64,000 nucleotides of DNA from Ixodes scapularis (Eukaryota > Arthropoda > Arachnida > Ixodida > Ixodidae): the NCBI RefSeq assembly GCF_016920785.2, contig NW_024609837.1:44766745-44830744 (forward strand), written 5' to 3'. Position 1 is the first letter of the stretch. Every line of letters begins with the position of its first letter. Positions 57,101-60,100 of this stretch are shown here, piece by piece. A program made the translations under genes and the position numbers. The notes under the pieces are model-generated. The model was given only the letters and a program-made list of their open reading frames with translations, was not told the DNA's origin and searched no databases.

Positions 57101-60100
57101 AATATGTAATTAATTCATTACTAAATTGCTGATAAATGTAAGGGATTACAAGTAATTTCGTTACTTGTAACGAATTACGTACAAGTCTGGTCTTTAGTGC
57201 CATTTCCCTTGCACTGGCCTGTAAAGCCTTTCCTGGCACTCGTTTGTCTTACTTTACGCAGAGGCCCGAAAATCTGCTTTTGTGATTCGTGTGGTGTCCA
57301 TTCAGTTAAGGGTCTACATCAAAGCACACGCCTGGCATTTCACCAAGGGCCTCAAGCGCATTTTTTCTTCGTGGCCGTTGTTGTAGGACGTAATTACGTC
57401 ATAACTGTGAACACTGGAACGTCATAACTGTGGACACCGTCAGCCGGGACTGTTGACACTTCAACAAGTGCGGTTTTTAAAGGGACACTGACACCCCCCA
57501 AAATTTTTTTTTTTTATTTTTTGCCAGGCGCTTCATTATGGTGTCGGAGGACTACCCAATAAATATTTTGCAACAGAGTAGCGTATTTTTTTAATAAAGC
57601 CAAAAGACGCAACTCCTCGAAACCGAAACCGAAACCCGACGGAGGTCGGAGAAGTGGAGAGAAGAGAGTGAGTGGCGGAAGTCACGTGGCTACACCCTAC
57701 CGTGCGTTTTTTTTTTTCTTTCTTTCTCCTCTCCGGTAGCAGACGACAGGACATGCGGCGTGCGATGGGGCGTGCGGGAACTGCTCGCCGTGCGATTTTT
57801 TTTGCAGTTATGTTTGTTCCGCTCGTTGTTCTGTACTCCAAGATGAGTTGTTTTGTACATTGAGGAGTTGGAGATGAGTAGTGAGTGCCCGTGGTGAATT
57901 TCCATGATCGGCTCCGAAAAGAATACACCCAAGATGTTGCGTGAAGAGCTGGCTCACATTTCCTGAATCCGAAAAACAGTGGCATTGTGCGACAGAGTTT
58001 CCGAAAGATCAACGGGATCGGGACCAACGGCTGGCTGCAATTCCTGTAGAACATATACGGGCACCTCGGAAAGCGGACGTTACCTGATTTATATGCTCCT
58101 TGCATTTTGTGGAAAGTGATTACATTGAGCTCGCAGGTGTCAAAACGGAAATCCCATACCATTTAAATCAGCGAAGTATCGTCCACAACATTAGTTTGTT
58201 ATTTTTTTGTTTGTTTCTTCAGTGATGATTGTAAAAAAAAAATTATATGTAAACATCGGAAAATGTTTAAAGAAAAAAAAAATAAAGTTTCACGGGGGAT
58301 CGAACCCGGTCCTACCGCGTGTGAACCGGACGTCTTCCCCACTGAGCTACTGGGGCATCGCTTTTCTGTTGGATCTCTTTCCTTAGTAACAATTCAGCCG
58401 GTAAACTGTAAGTTGGAAAGTTTGCTGTCGATTTTTCTCCAGCAAAAGCACTCCTGGGTCGAAGTCGAGAAGCACCACGCTTTGGGGACATTCGCACCTA
58501 GTAAAGAAATCGTACGCGTGCATATTGAACTCGAAGTAGACACGTCGTGCTTGACGTTTGCGCGAGCGATGTCTTCAGCCACGAGAAGGGAGCGACGGCT
58601 CGGCGACGTCTTCGTGCAAATCGGCTTGGTGGCCGGGCGTGTCGTATGGGATGAATACCAATTCTTTTGATCAGTCCCAAATTTCTCTTTTAACGGTAGA
58701 CAGAATTCGCCGGTACCGCGAACGACAGTTCTGAAATAGAGGTCCCACGCCCGTCGTCCGCTGCCATCGCCGTCCCCGCGAGTCCCACGATACGCGAAAC
58801 GACGAACGCACAGAATGCTTCCGGTTGTCTGTGGAACTTTTTTTTTTTCAATCAACGTATTTACAGCTTTTTAGAAGCCACAAAAAATGGGTTTCATATT
58901 TTTTTCTATTTTTAATAATGAGTGTGTGCCTTCAGTGACCCACGACTTTGATTAAATTTGGTGGTCGCATCGATACCTTGGAAAACGGCCCGTGACCGCG
59001 AAAAAGAGAGTGAGCGAGACTCGAACCGGCCAGTTCTTGATCGGCGGTTTTCGGGCGGAAAGAAACCGAATTTCGAGCCGCAAATTCTGTTCTGGGTAGT
59101 TGAGCTCTCATATGTCACGTACAACTAAAAACCTCAGCGAGCATAAATACCCTGTCAGTGTCCCTTTAAACACTTACAGCAGATCAATTAAGTTGTTTAA
59201 CGACTCGCTTTCATCCTTCGGGCGTCCACGAAGCATCTAGGAAACGGAAAAATTATTGATACAATATGTTTTATCAATTTTAGAAACACACAAAAAGAGG
59301 TTGCATTCCTTTTTTAATGTTTTCAGTGCGAAAAGAGCGATGGAAACAGTGTCTTTGCAAGGCACGCACATTTTAAAAGGCAGAGAGGCGTAGTGGGCAC
59401 AATCTTTAAATGTCTTCTCGTACTCATTCCAACATGCTCTTTGGAGGCCACGTTCTGCAGGAACCCTGCTATTTTTTACGTAAAAGGTTAAGAAAAAGCT
59501 TTTTTGGTAGATTGTACATTTAAAAGTCGATGCAATAATTTTTGTACTTTACGCAAATACCGCGGCGCTCAGAAGGAATCCCTAACGTTAATTGCCTATT
59601 CAACACCCGTTCGTTTTCAGTCCACGCCCAATAGAAGTCGCGAAAAAAAATGAAAGACCCAAAAAATCCAGTAGAGTTCACTCCCTCAACTTGCAGCCAG
59701 AACAAGCGGCCACGTGATTTGGAGCCGATTGTATGCCACCAATGTTGATCCTAGCCAAGCGCTGGGGTTGGCAAAGCACAGGACACGCGCTGAGTTCCAG
59801 ACATTGTTATGGTTCGGCTCTTGTCGTCATTGCAGCGATTGGATACGGGCCATTACCGAAATGCTTCATGAGCTAGTAATTATCACGAACCCAAATCGAG
59901 TGCTCACGGAATGCTCGGGTTGAATCTATGAGCCGCATTCAAATATCGTCATTGGAGATGCAGCGATCAACGTTATAGTGCGACCCCTCAGCTACGTCAT
60001 GAAGTTTTGTGAACGAGAATTTGAAAGGAAACGCTAGCTTTTGTCTTGGTAATTACAACGCAACAAAAGATTTTCTTGGGCAGTGACCTTGCGTTCAAGT

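Larger units (their letters stand above)
53153..57189. mobile_element. hAT-like element (4 kb with nested insertions)
   Basis: Starts CAGACTTGTACACGTTACTG and ends, inverted, CAGACTTGTACGTAATTCG, between perfect 8-bp duplications GTCTTTAG (53145-53152 and 57190-57197). Subterminal regions are rich in GTTAC/GTAATTAC words (53165-53310 and 57030-57170). Internal length is inflated by a Mutator-like element carrying another one plus a LINE tail, and by a small MITE. No transposase frame. Confidence 0.85.
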
